DNA of 37,519 nucleotides from Calditrichota bacterium (GTDB lineage Bacteria > Zhuqueibacterota > Zhuqueibacteria > JANLFK01 > Oleimicrobiaceae): NCBI GenBank assembly GCA_014359355.1, contig JACIZP010000174.1:1-37519 (forward strand). The letters are read 5' to 3'. The position numbers and the translations under genes are program-made. Positions 1 to 9,405 of the stretch are shown piece by piece (position 1 is the stretch's first letter; every line of letters starts with the position of its first letter). The notes below the pieces were generated by a model that saw only the letters and a program-made list of their open reading frames with translations, made no database searches and was not told the DNA's origin.

Positions 1-2
1 GC

Positions 3-425
3 AAGAGTCCACTTTTCAACGGCTGGAAAATGGGCGATTTTGACCACCTCTCGCAACGGGATGTTGACCAGCCGCAGGGGGCATTTCTCCTGGCGCGTCG
101 CGAGGCGGTAGCCTCCGTAGGAGTGCTCGACGAACGATTCCTGATGTTCTTTAGCGACGTGGACTGGTGTCGCCGCTTCTGGGAAGGAGGATGGCGCGTG
201 ACGTTCGTGCCGGAGGTGCACGCCATCCATCACAAGGGCGCCAGTGTATTCGCCCATCGCGTGCCGGCGCTCATTGCCTCGCACCGCGACTTCTTGCGCT
301 ACTTCCGCAAGTACCCTGCACAATGTGCAGCAGTGGACTTTTGCGTCGCTGCGTTGCTCCTCGTGAGCTTGTGGCCGCGGGTGGCATGGACACTCCTGAC
401 AACTGGGCGGCGAAGGCAGAGGTGA
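3..425 (+). CDS. Glycosyltransferase family 2, C-terminal part (5' truncated by window edge)
   Basis: The reading frame is open from the first bases, so the gene begins upstream and about 140 C-terminal residues are visible. The stretch DQPQGAFLLARREA, followed by DERFLMFFSDVDWCRR, is the acceptor-side signature of rhamnosyltransferase-like GT-A family 2 enzymes (WcaE/RfbN type): a small-residue loop, then the ED/DVDW motif carrying the likely catalytic acid/base Asp, then a conserved HHKGAS. The last 25 residues include a hydrophobic stretch (AVDFCVAALLLVSLW) that may be a membrane anchor. Such enzymes move a sugar from an NDP-sugar onto a polysaccharide or lipid-linked intermediate at the cytoplasmic face of the inner membrane. 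The stop lies 3 bases before the next start, so the two genes are probably cotranscribed. The sugar specificity cannot be read from the sequence. Confidence 0.85.
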   Translation, partial: KSPLFNGWKMGDFDHLSQRDVDQPQGAFLLARREAVASVGVLDERFLMFFSDVDWCRRFWEGGWRVTFVPEVHAIHHKGASVFAHRVPALIASHRDFLRYFRKYPAQCAAVDFCVAALLLVSLWPRVAWTLLTTGRRRQR

Positions 426-428
426 GGG

Positions 429-3400
429 ATGAAGAGGCAAGTCAGGCAGGTCTTGGTCCTTTACGCGTTGCTCACCATTTCGGCGCACCTTGTCGCCGGG
501 GAAGGCCACGGCCTCATTGAGGTCATCGTCAAGACGCGCCACCCCCTGCGCGCGCTGGGCAAAACCGCCGGGGGCAGCATTAGCACCGGCTTGGCGGCTT
601 TGGACCACCTCTGCCAGGTGCATCGGGTTGAGAGCGTCCATGCCACCTTTGTCCGCCCCGCAAGACCGCGTCATCCCGAATTGCGCCACTCCGTCGGCTT
701 GGATCGCATCTACAAGGTGCGTCTTCCTGCCTCCGAAGCGGAAACGTTTGTCGCCGCACTGGGGAACGATCCGGAGGTGGAGTATGCGCATGTCAATCAT
801 GCCTTTTTCCTCCACTACGTGCCAAATGACCCCTTGTTCCCCTCCCAGTGGGCGCTCCATCGGATACAGGCGAGCGCCGCATGGGAGGTGACCGCTGGTT
901 CTAAGAACGTTGTGGTGGGCGTCATTGACACCGGTATCGATTACCGGCACGAGGACCTGGCAACAAACATCTGGATTAACCCCGGCGAGGATCTCAACGG
1001 CAACGGCGCGGTCGACTCCACCGATCTTAACGGAATAGACGACGACGGCAATGGCTTTGTCGACGACGTGCAGGGGTGGGACTTTACCGATGCGCCGTAT
1101 TTCGCCGACGGCGGGGACTATCTGGTGCGCGACAACGACCCGGCCGACGAGCACGGGCATGGCACTGCAGTGGCAGGGATTATTGCCGCCGTCGCCGACA
1201 ATGGGGTGGGCATCGCCGGTCTGGCATTCGGCTGTCGACTCATGAATCTGCGCGCCGGGACAAGTCGCGGCCTACTGGAAGAAGACGACGTGGCCTCAGC
1301 GCTGGCCTATGCAGCCGAAAACGGTGCGCAGGTGGTGAACATGAGCTTTGGCGACGTCGTGTGTACGCCTCTCCTTCGCGACGCCGTCGCGTACGCGCAT
1401 GCCTGCGGGGTGCTGCTGGTCGCCTCCGCCGGCAATAGCGCCAGTAGCGAGGTTCACTACCCTTCGGGCTTCGACGAGGTGCTGGCCGTCGGGGCTACCG
1501 ACTCCACCGACTACTTAGCCGGCTTTTCCAACTATGGTGCCACTCTTGATCTTGTGGCGCCTGGATCCGGCATTCTCACCACCGACATCAAGGGCGGGTA
1601 CATGAGGTTCAGCGGCACCTCCGCCGCTGCGCCTTTCGTGAGCGCCTTAGCCGCCTTGATCCTCACGCAGCATCCAGACTATGCAAACGACAACGTCCGG
1701 GGAACTCTCCTTGCGACTGCCGACGACTTGGGCAGCGCGGGGTGGGACCGCTACTATGGCGCAGGCAGGATCAATGCAAACGCTGCCCTCCATAGTCCCA
1801 ACTTTGCCGTGGCCCGCATTGCGTGGCCGCGGTTGAACCAAGGGATTGCTGGGGGGAGCGTGCCGGTCATCGGCACGGCAGCAGGGGTGTACATGCGCGC
1901 GTACGAGCTCTCGTATGGCGCAGGAGTCGATCCCAATGCCTGGCAACCCCTCGTGCGGGTGCAGAACCGGCAAGTCATCGATGACACGCTGGGCGTGTGG
2001 GACGTCACCGCGCTGCCGGATACGCAGTACACCTTGTGTCTGGCGGTAGAAAACGCCGACGGCGGCGTGGTGTCGCAGTCGGTGCAAGTATTTGTCGACC
2101 GCACCCCACCGCGCATCAGCCAGCTCGCGCAGACTCCGATGCTTGAAGAGGACTATTTTGCCACGCTCCTCTCTTTCGCCACGGACGACCTTTGCGATGC
2201 AGCTGTGCAGTACTTGACTCCCGGCGGCCAATGGCAGGAAGTGCGCCTCGCCTACCAGACCGCTGCGCACCGCATTCTGTTGACCCCCAAAATGCTGCCT
2301 GGGGAGAGGCGCTTTCGCATCGCCGCGACCAACCGGGCGCAGCTCACCACTATCGACGACAATGCCGGTCAACTCTACTCTTTAACCTTGCCTACGACGC
2401 CGGTTTCCTCGCTGGACATGGTGTTCCTGCCGCTGTCACTCCCGCCGGCCTATCTGCTGGCCCAGGCGTACGATTTCGATGCTGACGGCAAAGAGGAACT
2501 TGTCGGCTGCCAGTATCAGAATGGCAGTTCTTTCGGGCCGCTGGTGGTCTGGCAAAACAGGGAAGGCTCGCTTGTTCCCGTCTGGGAAAGTCGCGAGCCG
2601 GCTATCCCGCGCAGCATCGGCGACGTCGACGGCGACGGCCTTGTGGAAATCCTTGCTGGCTATGGCGGCACCTCCGTGCTCTTTGAGCAGACCGCGCCGC
2701 ACGCGGTAAACTTTCAGGCGGTATGGCGCAACAGCAGCAATGTCTGGGGGGCGCGCATCGCCGACGTGGATGGCGATGGTCGCCCCGAGCTCATCGTGCG
2801 CGTGGACGCCACCTACCAGGTGTGGCGTGCCTTCCCGGGCCCTTCCTTTGCTCTGCTCGATTCCCTGCCCAATCGCACACCCTTCACCAACATCACGGGC
2901 GTGCCCCACGTGGAGGTGCAGGACTTTGACGGCGACGGGCTCATGGAGATCCTCATCGGCGACTATGACGGCGACGTGTTCATTTACGAGCGCACAGAAA
3001 ACGGCCGCTTCCAGATGACGTGGTCAGAGCACCTGCCGCTCATGGACGCTATTGACTTCTTGAGCAGCGGCGACTATGACGGTGACGGGCGCCCGGAATT
3101 CGTGGCCGGCTGCCACTCCGACCCCAGTCTGGACGCCGAGCACGAGTACGACGCCCGGCACTGGCTCTATCGGGTGTACAAAGCCTCAGGCAACGACCGC
3201 TACTCGCCCCAGGCCGAGCTGCGCTTCTTCGGCTTTGCCTCACCAAAGGATTTTGACGCCGGGGTCTCCTCCGGAGACATCGACAACGACGGGCGCGACG
3301 AGGTGCTGATCAACGTCTTCCCGGACTTTTACGTGCTCAAGTTCATGCCAGAAGCAGGCGAGTATCGGCCGGTTTGGCACTATCGTCCGAACCGGAGCAA

Positions 3401-4649
3401 TGTGGCCCCTGTGGCCGACACGGACGGGGACGGCGTGCGCGAGCTCTATTTCAACGACGGCAGTGGCATTATCGCGCATCAATATCTGCCCACCGGGGGA
3501 CGCCCCCCACGGCCAAAGACGGTCGATGCCTTCCCGCTGGACACTTCGCGCGTCGTCCTCACCTGGAATCCGGTCGAGCAGGCCGACGGATATTGGGTCA
3601 AATACGGCACGCATCCGGATAGCTTGCGGCAAAGCATTTGGACAACTGCTCCCCCATGCTCTCTGCGCGGCCTTCAACAGGACCAGACGTATTGGCTCGC
3701 CGTGAGTGCGGTGGACTCAAGCCGCCAGTTGCCCGAGAGCCTACCATCGCGGCTGGTGACCGCCAAGCCGAATCGCCCCCCGTGGCTGGTTGCCGCCACG
3801 GCGTTGGGCGAAACAAGTGCGCGCCTGCGCTTCAGCGAGCCTATGAATGACTCTGTCAAGGACCCCTCCTGCTACGTCCTTTCTCCCGCCAGGAGGGTGC
3901 ATTCCGTGCTCCACGACCGCTCTGGACAAGAAGTGATTCTGACCCTTGCGGAACGCTTGCGCAATGGCGAGGCGGTCACCGTGCAAGTCCGGGGTGTCTC
4001 GGACTGCGACCGCACCCCTATTGACACGACGCGCAGCAGTGCCACCTTCAGCTTCGGTAGTGCGCCGGAGCCGCCTTACCTCACCGGGTTGTCGTTGAGC
4101 GGGCGCGCGCAGGTCGTCCTCACCTTCAGCCAGCCCTTGGAGAGGACGAGCGCAGAAACGGTGAGCAACTACCGGATCGAACCGGAGGTGCGCATCGTCA
4201 GCAGCACTCTTGACCCCAAAGACCCTCGGCGGGTGATGCTTGAGGTCGGACATCTTGCCCCCCTGGGGGGCCCCAACGCGCACCACATCCTCTACGTGAG
4301 CGGAGTGAAGTCGCAGGAGGGAATTGCGGTGGTACCCGGCCGCGGCGACCGGCTGGCGCTCCGCTTGGTCCGGCCGGACCTGTCGCAGGTGTTCACCTAC
4401 CCGAATCCTTTCCTTCTCCACAGCGGTACGGGGCATGTCACCTTCGCCAACCTGACGGAAAAGGCCACCATCTCCATTATGACGGTGGAAGGGCAGGTGG
4501 TTCGCGTTCTCGAAGAGAGAGACGGCAACGGCGGCATGTTTTGGGACGGCAGGGACGGCAGTGGCCAGCTTGTTGGCTCTGGCGTCTACCTGTACATGAT
4601 AAGCAACGACAAAGAGCGCGTGATGGGCAAGCTGGCGGTGGTGCGGTAG
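429..4649 (+). CDS. Secreted subtilisin-like serine protease (S8) with FG-GAP repeats and type IX sorting domain
   Basis: A 1406-residue exported protease. The order of parts is: signal peptide (residues 1-24, hydrophobic core VLYALLTISAHLVA); I9-like propeptide (about 60-125); S8 catalytic domain (about 135-455) with Asp167 in GVIDTGID, His244 in HGHGTAVAG, oxyanion Asn336 in SAGNS and nucleophile Ser398 in SGTSAAAP; Ig-like segments; seven FG-GAP/VCBS-type units (about 678-1000) with DxDGDG-like calcium loops such as DVDGDGRPEL; a fibronectin type III domain (about 1026-1110); two SbsA-like Ig domains; and from about 1321 a FlgD-like C-terminal domain beginning YPNPF and ending in GKLAVVR. 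All catalytic residues are present, so it should be active. The C-terminal domain is the kind recognised by type IX secretion, so the mature protease is probably released or anchored at the surface. The ATG follows the upstream stop by 3 bases. Confidence 0.95.
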   Translation: MKRQVRQVLVLYALLTISAHLVAGEGHGLIEVIVKTRHPLRALGKTAGGSISTGLAALDHLCQVHRVESVHATFVRPARPRHPELRHSVGLDRIYKVRLPASEAETFVAALGNDPEVEYAHVNHAFFLHYVPNDPLFPSQWALHRIQASAAWEVTAGSKNVVVGVIDTGIDYRHEDLATNIWINPGEDLNGNGAVDSTDLNGIDDDGNGFVDDVQGWDFTDAPYFADGGDYLVRDNDPADEHGHGTAVAGIIAAVADNGVGIAGLAFGCRLMNLRAGTSRGLLEEDDVASALAYAAENGAQVVNMSFGDVVCTPLLRDAVAYAHACGVLLVASAGNSASSEVHYPSGFDEVLAVGATDSTDYLAGFSNYGATLDLVAPGSGILTTDIKGGYMRFSGTSAAAPFVSALAALILTQHPDYANDNVRGTLLATADDLGSAGWDRYYGAGRINANAALHSPNFAVARIAWPRLNQGIAGGSVPVIGTAAGVYMRAYELSYGAGVDPNAWQPLVRVQNRQVIDDTLGVWDVTALPDTQYTLCLAVENADGGVVSQSVQVFVDRTPPRISQLAQTPMLEEDYFATLLSFATDDLCDAAVQYLTPGGQWQEVRLAYQTAAHRILLTPKMLPGERRFRIAATNRAQLTTIDDNAGQLYSLTLPTTPVSSLDMVFLPLSLPPAYLLAQAYDFDADGKEELVGCQYQNGSSFGPLVVWQNREGSLVPVWESREPAIPRSIGDVDGDGLVEILAGYGGTSVLFEQTAPHAVNFQAVWRNSSNVWGARIADVDGDGRPELIVRVDATYQVWRAFPGPSFALLDSLPNRTPFTNITGVPHVEVQDFDGDGLMEILIGDYDGDVFIYERTENGRFQMTWSEHLPLMDAIDFLSSGDYDGDGRPEFVAGCHSDPSLDAEHEYDARHWLYRVYKASGNDRYSPQAELRFFGFASPKDFDAGVSSGDIDNDGRDEVLINVFPDFYVLKFMPEAGEYRPVWHYRPNRSNVAPVADTDGDGVRELYFNDGSGIIAHQYLPTGGRPPRPKTVDAFPLDTSRVVLTWNPVEQADGYWVKYGTHPDSLRQSIWTTAPPCSLRGLQQDQTYWLAVSAVDSSRQLPESLPSRLVTAKPNRPPWLVAATALGETSARLRFSEPMNDSVKDPSCYVLSPARRVHSVLHDRSGQEVILTLAERLRNGEAVTVQVRGVSDCDRTPIDTTRSSATFSFGSAPEPPYLTGLSLSGRAQVVLTFSQPLERTSAETVSNYRIEPEVRIVSSTLDPKDPRRVMLEVGHLAPLGGPNAHHILYVSGVKSQEGIAVVPGRGDRLALRLVRPDLSQVFTYPNPFLLHSGTGHVTFANLTEKATISIMTVEGQVVRVLEERDGNGGMFWDGRDGSGQLVGSGVYLYMISNDKERVMGKLAVVR

Positions 4650-4662
4650 GTGGAGACAGCGG

Positions 4663-5304
4663 ATGGCGTCGAAGCAGGGTGCTGGGATCGTGGTCGGCCT
4701 CACCGGCGGAATTGGCAGCGGCAAGTCTGCAGTTGCGCGCCTGCTCTCGCGCTACGGCCTGCCCATTATCGACGCCGACGCGGTGGGGCACGAGGTCACC
4801 TCCTCGGACCCTACGGTGCAGGCGGCCCTCAGGGATGCCTTTGGGGAGCAAATCTTCGCTCCCGGTGGGGGGCTGCGCAGGGAGCAGTTGGCGGCCATCG
4901 TCTTCGCGGATCCGCAGGCCCGGCAGCGGCTGAACGCCATCGTGCATCCACCCATGCGCCAGCGCATTGACGCACAGGTTGCTGCCTGTCTTGCGGAGGG
5001 ACACCCCATCGTCGTGGTGGACGCAGCGCTGCTTGGCGAGGCAGACTTGGTGAGCCACATGGACTATCTTGTGGTGGTTTACGCGCCGCTCAAAGAACGC
5101 GTGGAGCGCATTCGCCGGCGCAACGGCCTGGGCGAGGAAGAGGTGCGCGCGCGCATAGCCGCGCAGATGCCGTTGGAGGAGAAAGTGCGACTGGCCGATT
5201 ACGTCGTCGAAAACACCGGCTCGCTCTTTGCCCTGCGCGCACAGGTCCGCGCCCTCTATTCCTGGCTGCAGGCCCGCCTACGGGAAAGGGGTCGTAACGT
5301 CTGA
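4663..5304 (+). CDS. coaE: Dephospho-CoA kinase
   Basis: Catalyses the last step of coenzyme A synthesis, ATP-dependent phosphorylation of the ribose 3'-OH of dephospho-CoA, in the cytosol. The 213-residue length is normal. The P-loop GGIGSGKS is at residues 15-22, followed by the substrate-binding DADAVGHE (about residues 37-44), the conserved IVHPPM motif and the lid-region sequence RIRRRNG. The family-typical C-terminal YVVENTGS is present. The ATG at 4663 is preceded by GGTGGAG at 4649-4655, a well-spaced ribosome binding site overlapping the stop of the protease gene, so the two are likely translated from one message although functionally unrelated. Confidence 0.96.
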   Translation: MASKQGAGIVVGLTGGIGSGKSAVARLLSRYGLPIIDADAVGHEVTSSDPTVQAALRDAFGEQIFAPGGGLRREQLAAIVFADPQARQRLNAIVHPPMRQRIDAQVAACLAEGHPIVVVDAALLGEADLVSHMDYLVVVYAPLKERVERIRRRNGLGEEEVRARIAAQMPLEEKVRLADYVVENTGSLFALRAQVRALYSWLQARLRERGRNV

Positions 5305-5367
5305 ACAGGGCCCGCCACAGTAGCCGGAGATTGCCAAGAGGAGGATCATTCTCCGTTAGGGGGCGCA

Positions 5368-7809
5368 ATGAGGGGAAAGCCGGCGGTTCCTTGTTGCGTG
5401 GCATTTGCCATAGGGGTAGCGGTGTCCCGCTACTTGCTGCAGGATTGCGTCTCTGCCCAAACGGCGTGGGCAGCGCTGGGGTGCTGCCTGGTGGCAGTGG
5501 GGATTGCCGCCCTACTGGTGCGCCGGGTTGAGGTCACCGGCGCCCTGTTGGTCTTCAGCATGATGGTGGCTGGAGCGCTCCGCTATTTGCTCGCAGCGGG
5601 GGTAACCGATGACCCTAAGCACATTATCCACTTCACTGGTCTACCGTTTCCCGTGCGTCTGCGCGGTATGGTCGCTTCTGCGCCAGACCAGCGCGAGGGG
5701 CGTGTACTGGTGACGCTGCAAGCGAGCACACTTGTGGTCTTGGGCGGCGAGGTGCCAGCGCACGGCAAGGTACTCCTCTCCGTGCAGGGCGGGCCAAGCC
5801 CCCTCCGCTACGGCGACTCCCTGGAGGTTGAGGGCACGCTGCGCCTGCCCCGGAACAGACGCAACCCTGGCGAGTTTGACTACCGCGAATACCTGCGGGC
5901 GCGCGGCGTACATGCGGTTCTTGCCTGCAGGGATGCCAAGAACATTCGCTACCTGAGCGGAGGGCACGGCGCGTGGCTTCTGCGCAAAGTGGTCTACCCG
6001 GTACGCGAGCACATGACCTCCGTGGTGGATCGTTCTCTGGCGGGCGATGAGGCGGCCTTTCTCAAAGGTTTGCTCGTCGGCGAAAGGGGAGAGATTAGGC
6101 CTGAGGTACGTCAGGCCTTTGCCAACACCGGCGTCGTGCACGTGCTGGCGGTGAGCGGGTTGCACGTGGGATATGTGGTGCTCATTGCCGCGTCGATCTG
6201 CGGGGTGCTCCGCCTACCGGCGGGCGGGAGGCTGCTTGCCATTTGCGCAGTGCTGGCCCTGTATGTGCTGGTCACTGAGGCCCGTCCCCCGGTCGTGCGA
6301 GCCTCCATCATGGCGGTGTTGCTCCTCAGCGGCACGGCCTTTCGACGGGTGGGCAATGTCTGGAACTCGCTGGCAGTCGCAGGACTGGTGGTGCTGCTCA
6401 TCAACCCCTTCGAGCTCTTCCAAGCGGGCTGCCAACTGTCGTTTGCTGCAGTGGGCTCTATTCTCGGCCTCTATCGCTGGCTGCAGCGTGCCTTTCGCGG
6501 CCTGTTGCTGAGCGCGGTGGAGAAGGACAGCTTTTGGGGAACCTCAGTGCTCCCTCTGTTCTTTGTCTCATTGGCCGCACAGCTTGGCACTCTCCCGTTG
6601 ACTGCCTACTATTTCGGGCGTGTGCCGCTGTTGTCCATCGTCGCCAATCTGCTGGTGGTGCCTACGGTGGGTGTCATCGTGCCGTTGGGCTACACCACGG
6701 CACTGCTCGCTCCGCTGTGCTGGCCACTGGCGAAGTTCTACGCCGCGACCAATTGGCTTTTGCTCAGGTGCCTGATCCACGGCGTCGAGTGGGTGGGGAG
6801 TCTGCCGTTTGCCTATGTTGCCTATCCCAGGCCGCGGCTCATGCACGCAGTGGCTTACTACGGTCTGCTGGTTTGTTTTCTGCACGTGCGCGAAGCCCGC
6901 TGGCGAGCGCGCACCTTGATTTTCGTCCTCGCCTTGGCGTGCCTCGCCGTGTGGGCGGATGCCTGGAGGCCACGCGGAAGACTTGAGGTCACTCTGCTCG
7001 ACGTGGGACAGGGCGATGCGGTATTTCTCCGCTTCCCCAACGGCAAATGCCTGTTGGTGGACGCCGGCCCGGCAGACTCAACCTACGACGCTGGCCGGCA
7101 GGTGGTGGAACCGTTCCTGCGCCATGAGGGCGTGCGTCGGCTGGACGGCATCGTGGTCACGCACCCGCACAGTGACCACTATGGAGGTGTCGCGCACCTG
7201 CTGCGCCAATTCCCCGTGGGACTGCTCTTTGAGCCTGGCCAGGAGCAACAGGAGCCTTTGTACCAGGAGCTTCTCAGAGTGGCCGACAGTGTCGGGGTCC
7301 GGCGGCAGATCATACGGGCCGGTGACGAACTGACCGGGTGGGAGCCGGCGCAGATCTTCGTGCTTCACCCTTCTGAGGCCTTTGTGCGGAATAGCGGGCC
7401 AGCGCCGTTCGGCCTCAACAACTGCTCTCTGGTGCTGCTGGTGACGTTTGGAAAGACACGCCTGCTGCTGACCGGAGATGCGGAAACGCCGGCCGAAGAG
7501 GCCATGTTGCGCTTTGGCCCGCTGCTGAGGAGTCAGGTCCTCAAAGTGGCCCACCACGGAAGCGGAGGGGCCTCGGGGGAGCGGTTCCTTGCAGCGGTGG
7601 CGCCGGAGCTTGCCCTCATCTCGGTGGGGGCACGGAACCCGCATCATCACCCCTCCCCTGCCACGCTGGCGCGCATCAAGAAGCAGGGGGCCCACATTTG
7701 GCGAACGGACCATTACGCGGCCGCCGTCTTGCGCAGCGACGCTCAGCATTGGGAGCTTGTCCGGTGGAGACGGAAGCTGCCGCCGCTGCCGGAACTTTTG
7801 GCCTGGTAG
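5368..7809 (+). CDS. comEC: ComEC/Rec2-family DNA-uptake channel protein
   Basis: An inner-membrane protein of 813 residues with the full three-part ComEC architecture: N-terminal membrane segments and an OB-like DUF4131 region (about 1-200, with FDYREYLRARGVHA), the polytopic Competence domain (about 230-520, with HVLAVSGLHVGYV and RPPVVRASIM), and a C-terminal metallo-beta-lactamase domain. The latter starts at LLDVGQGDAVFL and carries HPHSDH, giving metal ligands His599, His601, Asp603 and His604, and later KVAHHGS. In transformable bacteria ComEC passes single-stranded DNA across the inner membrane, and the beta-lactamase-like domain is thought to degrade the other strand. AGGGGG at 5358-5363 sets the start. 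No other competence genes are in the window, so competence itself is not shown. Confidence 0.95.
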   Translation: MRGKPAVPCCVAFAIGVAVSRYLLQDCVSAQTAWAALGCCLVAVGIAALLVRRVEVTGALLVFSMMVAGALRYLLAAGVTDDPKHIIHFTGLPFPVRLRGMVASAPDQREGRVLVTLQASTLVVLGGEVPAHGKVLLSVQGGPSPLRYGDSLEVEGTLRLPRNRRNPGEFDYREYLRARGVHAVLACRDAKNIRYLSGGHGAWLLRKVVYPVREHMTSVVDRSLAGDEAAFLKGLLVGERGEIRPEVRQAFANTGVVHVLAVSGLHVGYVVLIAASICGVLRLPAGGRLLAICAVLALYVLVTEARPPVVRASIMAVLLLSGTAFRRVGNVWNSLAVAGLVVLLINPFELFQAGCQLSFAAVGSILGLYRWLQRAFRGLLLSAVEKDSFWGTSVLPLFFVSLAAQLGTLPLTAYYFGRVPLLSIVANLLVVPTVGVIVPLGYTTALLAPLCWPLAKFYAATNWLLLRCLIHGVEWVGSLPFAYVAYPRPRLMHAVAYYGLLVCFLHVREARWRARTLIFVLALACLAVWADAWRPRGRLEVTLLDVGQGDAVFLRFPNGKCLLVDAGPADSTYDAGRQVVEPFLRHEGVRRLDGIVVTHPHSDHYGGVAHLLRQFPVGLLFEPGQEQQEPLYQELLRVADSVGVRRQIIRAGDELTGWEPAQIFVLHPSEAFVRNSGPAPFGLNNCSLVLLVTFGKTRLLLTGDAETPAEEAMLRFGPLLRSQVLKVAHHGSGGASGERFLAAVAPELALISVGARNPHHHPSPATLARIKKQGAHIWRTDHYAAAVLRSDAQHWELVRWRRKLPPLPELLAW

Positions 7810-7843
7810 TTTCTGAGTTGTGAACCACAGTTCGGAGCACACG

Positions 7844-9262
7844 ATGAGAAGGACGAAAATCTGCTGCACCATAGGCCCTGCAAGCGCGTGCCAGAAAACC
7901 ATCGAAGACCTCATCCGGGCGGGAATGGATGTGGCGCGCCTCAACTTCTCCCACGGGACGCACGAGCAGCACGCCGAGGCCATCGCCATGATCCGCAGCG
8001 CTTCGCAACGATTGGGCGCGCCGGTGGCGATCATGCAGGATCTGCAAGGGCCCAAATTGCGCATTGGGCCGGTGGCAGGCGGCTCGTTGACCCTGCATCG
8101 TGGGCAGGAGGTCACCATCCTTGCCCAAGAGGCAGAGGCAGGCCCAGGCGTTCTGACCACCTCCTATCAGCACCTGCCCAAGGACGTGCGTCCAGGAGAC
8201 AAGATTCTGATCGACGACGGCCTCATCCAGCTGAAGGTGCTGGCGACCACCGATGGGTCGGTGACCTGCAAAGTCGTTGAGGGCGGGACGCTCACCAGCT
8301 ACAAAGGGATTAATCTACCGGGAGTGGATGTCTCCTCCCCGGCGCTGACGGAAAAGGACAGGAAAGACCTCTTATTCGGCCTCGCGCAAGGGGTCGATTT
8401 TGTGGCCGTCTCTTTTGTGCGGCGGGCCGCCGACGTTGCAGCAGTGCGGGAGCTCATCGCTGCGCAGGAGGCGCCGGTGCGTGTGATTGCCAAGATCGAG
8501 AAGCCGGAGGCACTCGAGGACCTGGATGCCATCCTGCGCATCGCCGATGGGGTGATCGTGGCCCGCGGCGACTTGGGCGTGGAACTGCCGTTGGAAAGGG
8601 TGCCGGTTGTACAGCAGCAGATTGTCCACCGCTGCCGGCAGAAAGGGGTGCCCTGCATCGTCGCCACCCAGATGCTGGAGTCCATGCGCACGCAGCCGCG
8701 TCCCACCCGGGCAGAGGTCACCGATGTGGCAAATGCCATCCAGGAAGGGGCGGATGCGGTTATGCTCACTGCCGAGACTGCTACCGGCGAGCGCCCGGTG
8801 CAGGTGACGAGAATGCTGGCACGCATCATTCGTGCGGTGGAAGGGGAGGAGCGCTACTTGCGCACCGAGGCGCCGCCGCGCCCTGTCGCGACCCCCACCG
8901 TTGCCGATGCAGTTGCCGACTCGGCGTGCCGGGCGGCCGCAGACCTGAAAGCGAGGGCCATTGTGACGCTCACCCAGTCTGGCTACACCGCATGCATGAT
9001 CGCCAAGTACCGGCCGGAGGCGCCGATTATCGCCTTCACCCCGCATGAGGCGGTGCAGCGACAGATGCAGCTTGTCTGGGGTGTGCGTCCCCGCCTGCTC
9101 CAGTTTAGCGATGATTTGCAGGACCTCCTGGAAAGAATTGATGCGCACATGCTCGCCGCCCGCCTCGCCTCCTCAGGCGACCTGCTGGTGGTGGTAATGG
9201 GCTTCCCCATCCCCAGACGCGGCACGACCAACCTGATGACCGTCCACCAGGTGCGTGGCTGA
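7844..9262 (+). CDS. pyk: Pyruvate kinase
   Basis: Transfers phosphate from phosphoenolpyruvate to ADP, the last step of glycolysis. The 472 residues cover the A/B barrel and C-terminal domains. Visible motifs are the N-terminal CTIGPAS, NFSHG, the active-site AKIEKPEAL with the catalytic Lys, ARGDLGVELP with Mg-binding residues, QMLESM, and MLTAETATGERPV. The ATG at 7844 is preferred over an in-frame GTG at 7820 because GGAG at 7834-7837 sits 6 bases before the ATG, and the protein then begins MRRTKICCTIGPAS, as is usual for the family. The C-terminal domain keeps ALTQSG-like TLTQSG and the final strand region GTTNLMTVHQV. A phosphofructokinase lies three genes downstream. Confidence 0.96.
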   Translation: MRRTKICCTIGPASACQKTIEDLIRAGMDVARLNFSHGTHEQHAEAIAMIRSASQRLGAPVAIMQDLQGPKLRIGPVAGGSLTLHRGQEVTILAQEAEAGPGVLTTSYQHLPKDVRPGDKILIDDGLIQLKVLATTDGSVTCKVVEGGTLTSYKGINLPGVDVSSPALTEKDRKDLLFGLAQGVDFVAVSFVRRAADVAAVRELIAAQEAPVRVIAKIEKPEALEDLDAILRIADGVIVARGDLGVELPLERVPVVQQQIVHRCRQKGVPCIVATQMLESMRTQPRPTRAEVTDVANAIQEGADAVMLTAETATGERPVQVTRMLARIIRAVEGEERYLRTEAPPRPVATPTVADAVADSACRAAADLKARAIVTLTQSGYTACMIAKYRPEAPIIAFTPHEAVQRQMQLVWGVRPRLLQFSDDLQDLLERIDAHMLAARLASSGDLLVVVMGFPIPRRGTTNLMTVHQVRG

Positions 9263-9267
9263 GTCTG

Positions 9268-9323
9268 CCGAGCCTCCACCGCTCGGGTGCGATAGACCCC
9301 GACACAGCCCTTGGCTCACGGGG
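9268..9323 (+). terminator. Two stem-loops after pyk, without a U-tract
   Basis: Two inverted repeats follow the pyk stop. The first is CCGAGC at 9268-9273 with GCTCGG at 9281-9286 (7-base loop). The second is nested: CCCCG at 9297-9301 with CGGGG at 9319-9323, enclosing AGCC/GGCT around a 3-base loop. Neither is followed by a run of T, so they are not classic intrinsic terminators. Their place between pyk and the next promoter suggests transcription termination or mRNA 3'-end protection. Confidence 0.35.
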
Positions 9324-9334
9324 CCAAATGGCGC

Positions 9335-9363
9335 TTGCTTTTCTGCAGGGGCATTTATACATT
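9335..9363 (+). promoter_or_regulatory. Candidate housekeeping promoter for the PAP2/fabH/pfp genes
   Basis: TTGCTT at 9335-9340 and TACATT at 9358-9363 are separated by 17 bases, the same spacing as four other promoters in this window and the same -10 hexamer as the one at 32564. Transcription would begin near 9370, about 36 bases before the next start codon. The hexamers are only moderately close to consensus. Confidence 0.5.
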
Positions 9364-9405
9364 TTTTGCCCGTGTAGAATCAGAGAAAAGGATGAGAGAG
9401 CCTTC

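Noticed and set aside
1647-2372. Long open frame (241 codons) on the minus strand within the protease gene
   Set aside because: It is antisense to intact S8 protease coding sequence and has no domain or ribosome site; such frames are common in GC-rich DNA.
7820-7843. GTG 7820 as start of pyruvate kinase
   Set aside because: The ATG at 7844 has a better-spaced GGAG and gives the normal family N-terminus.
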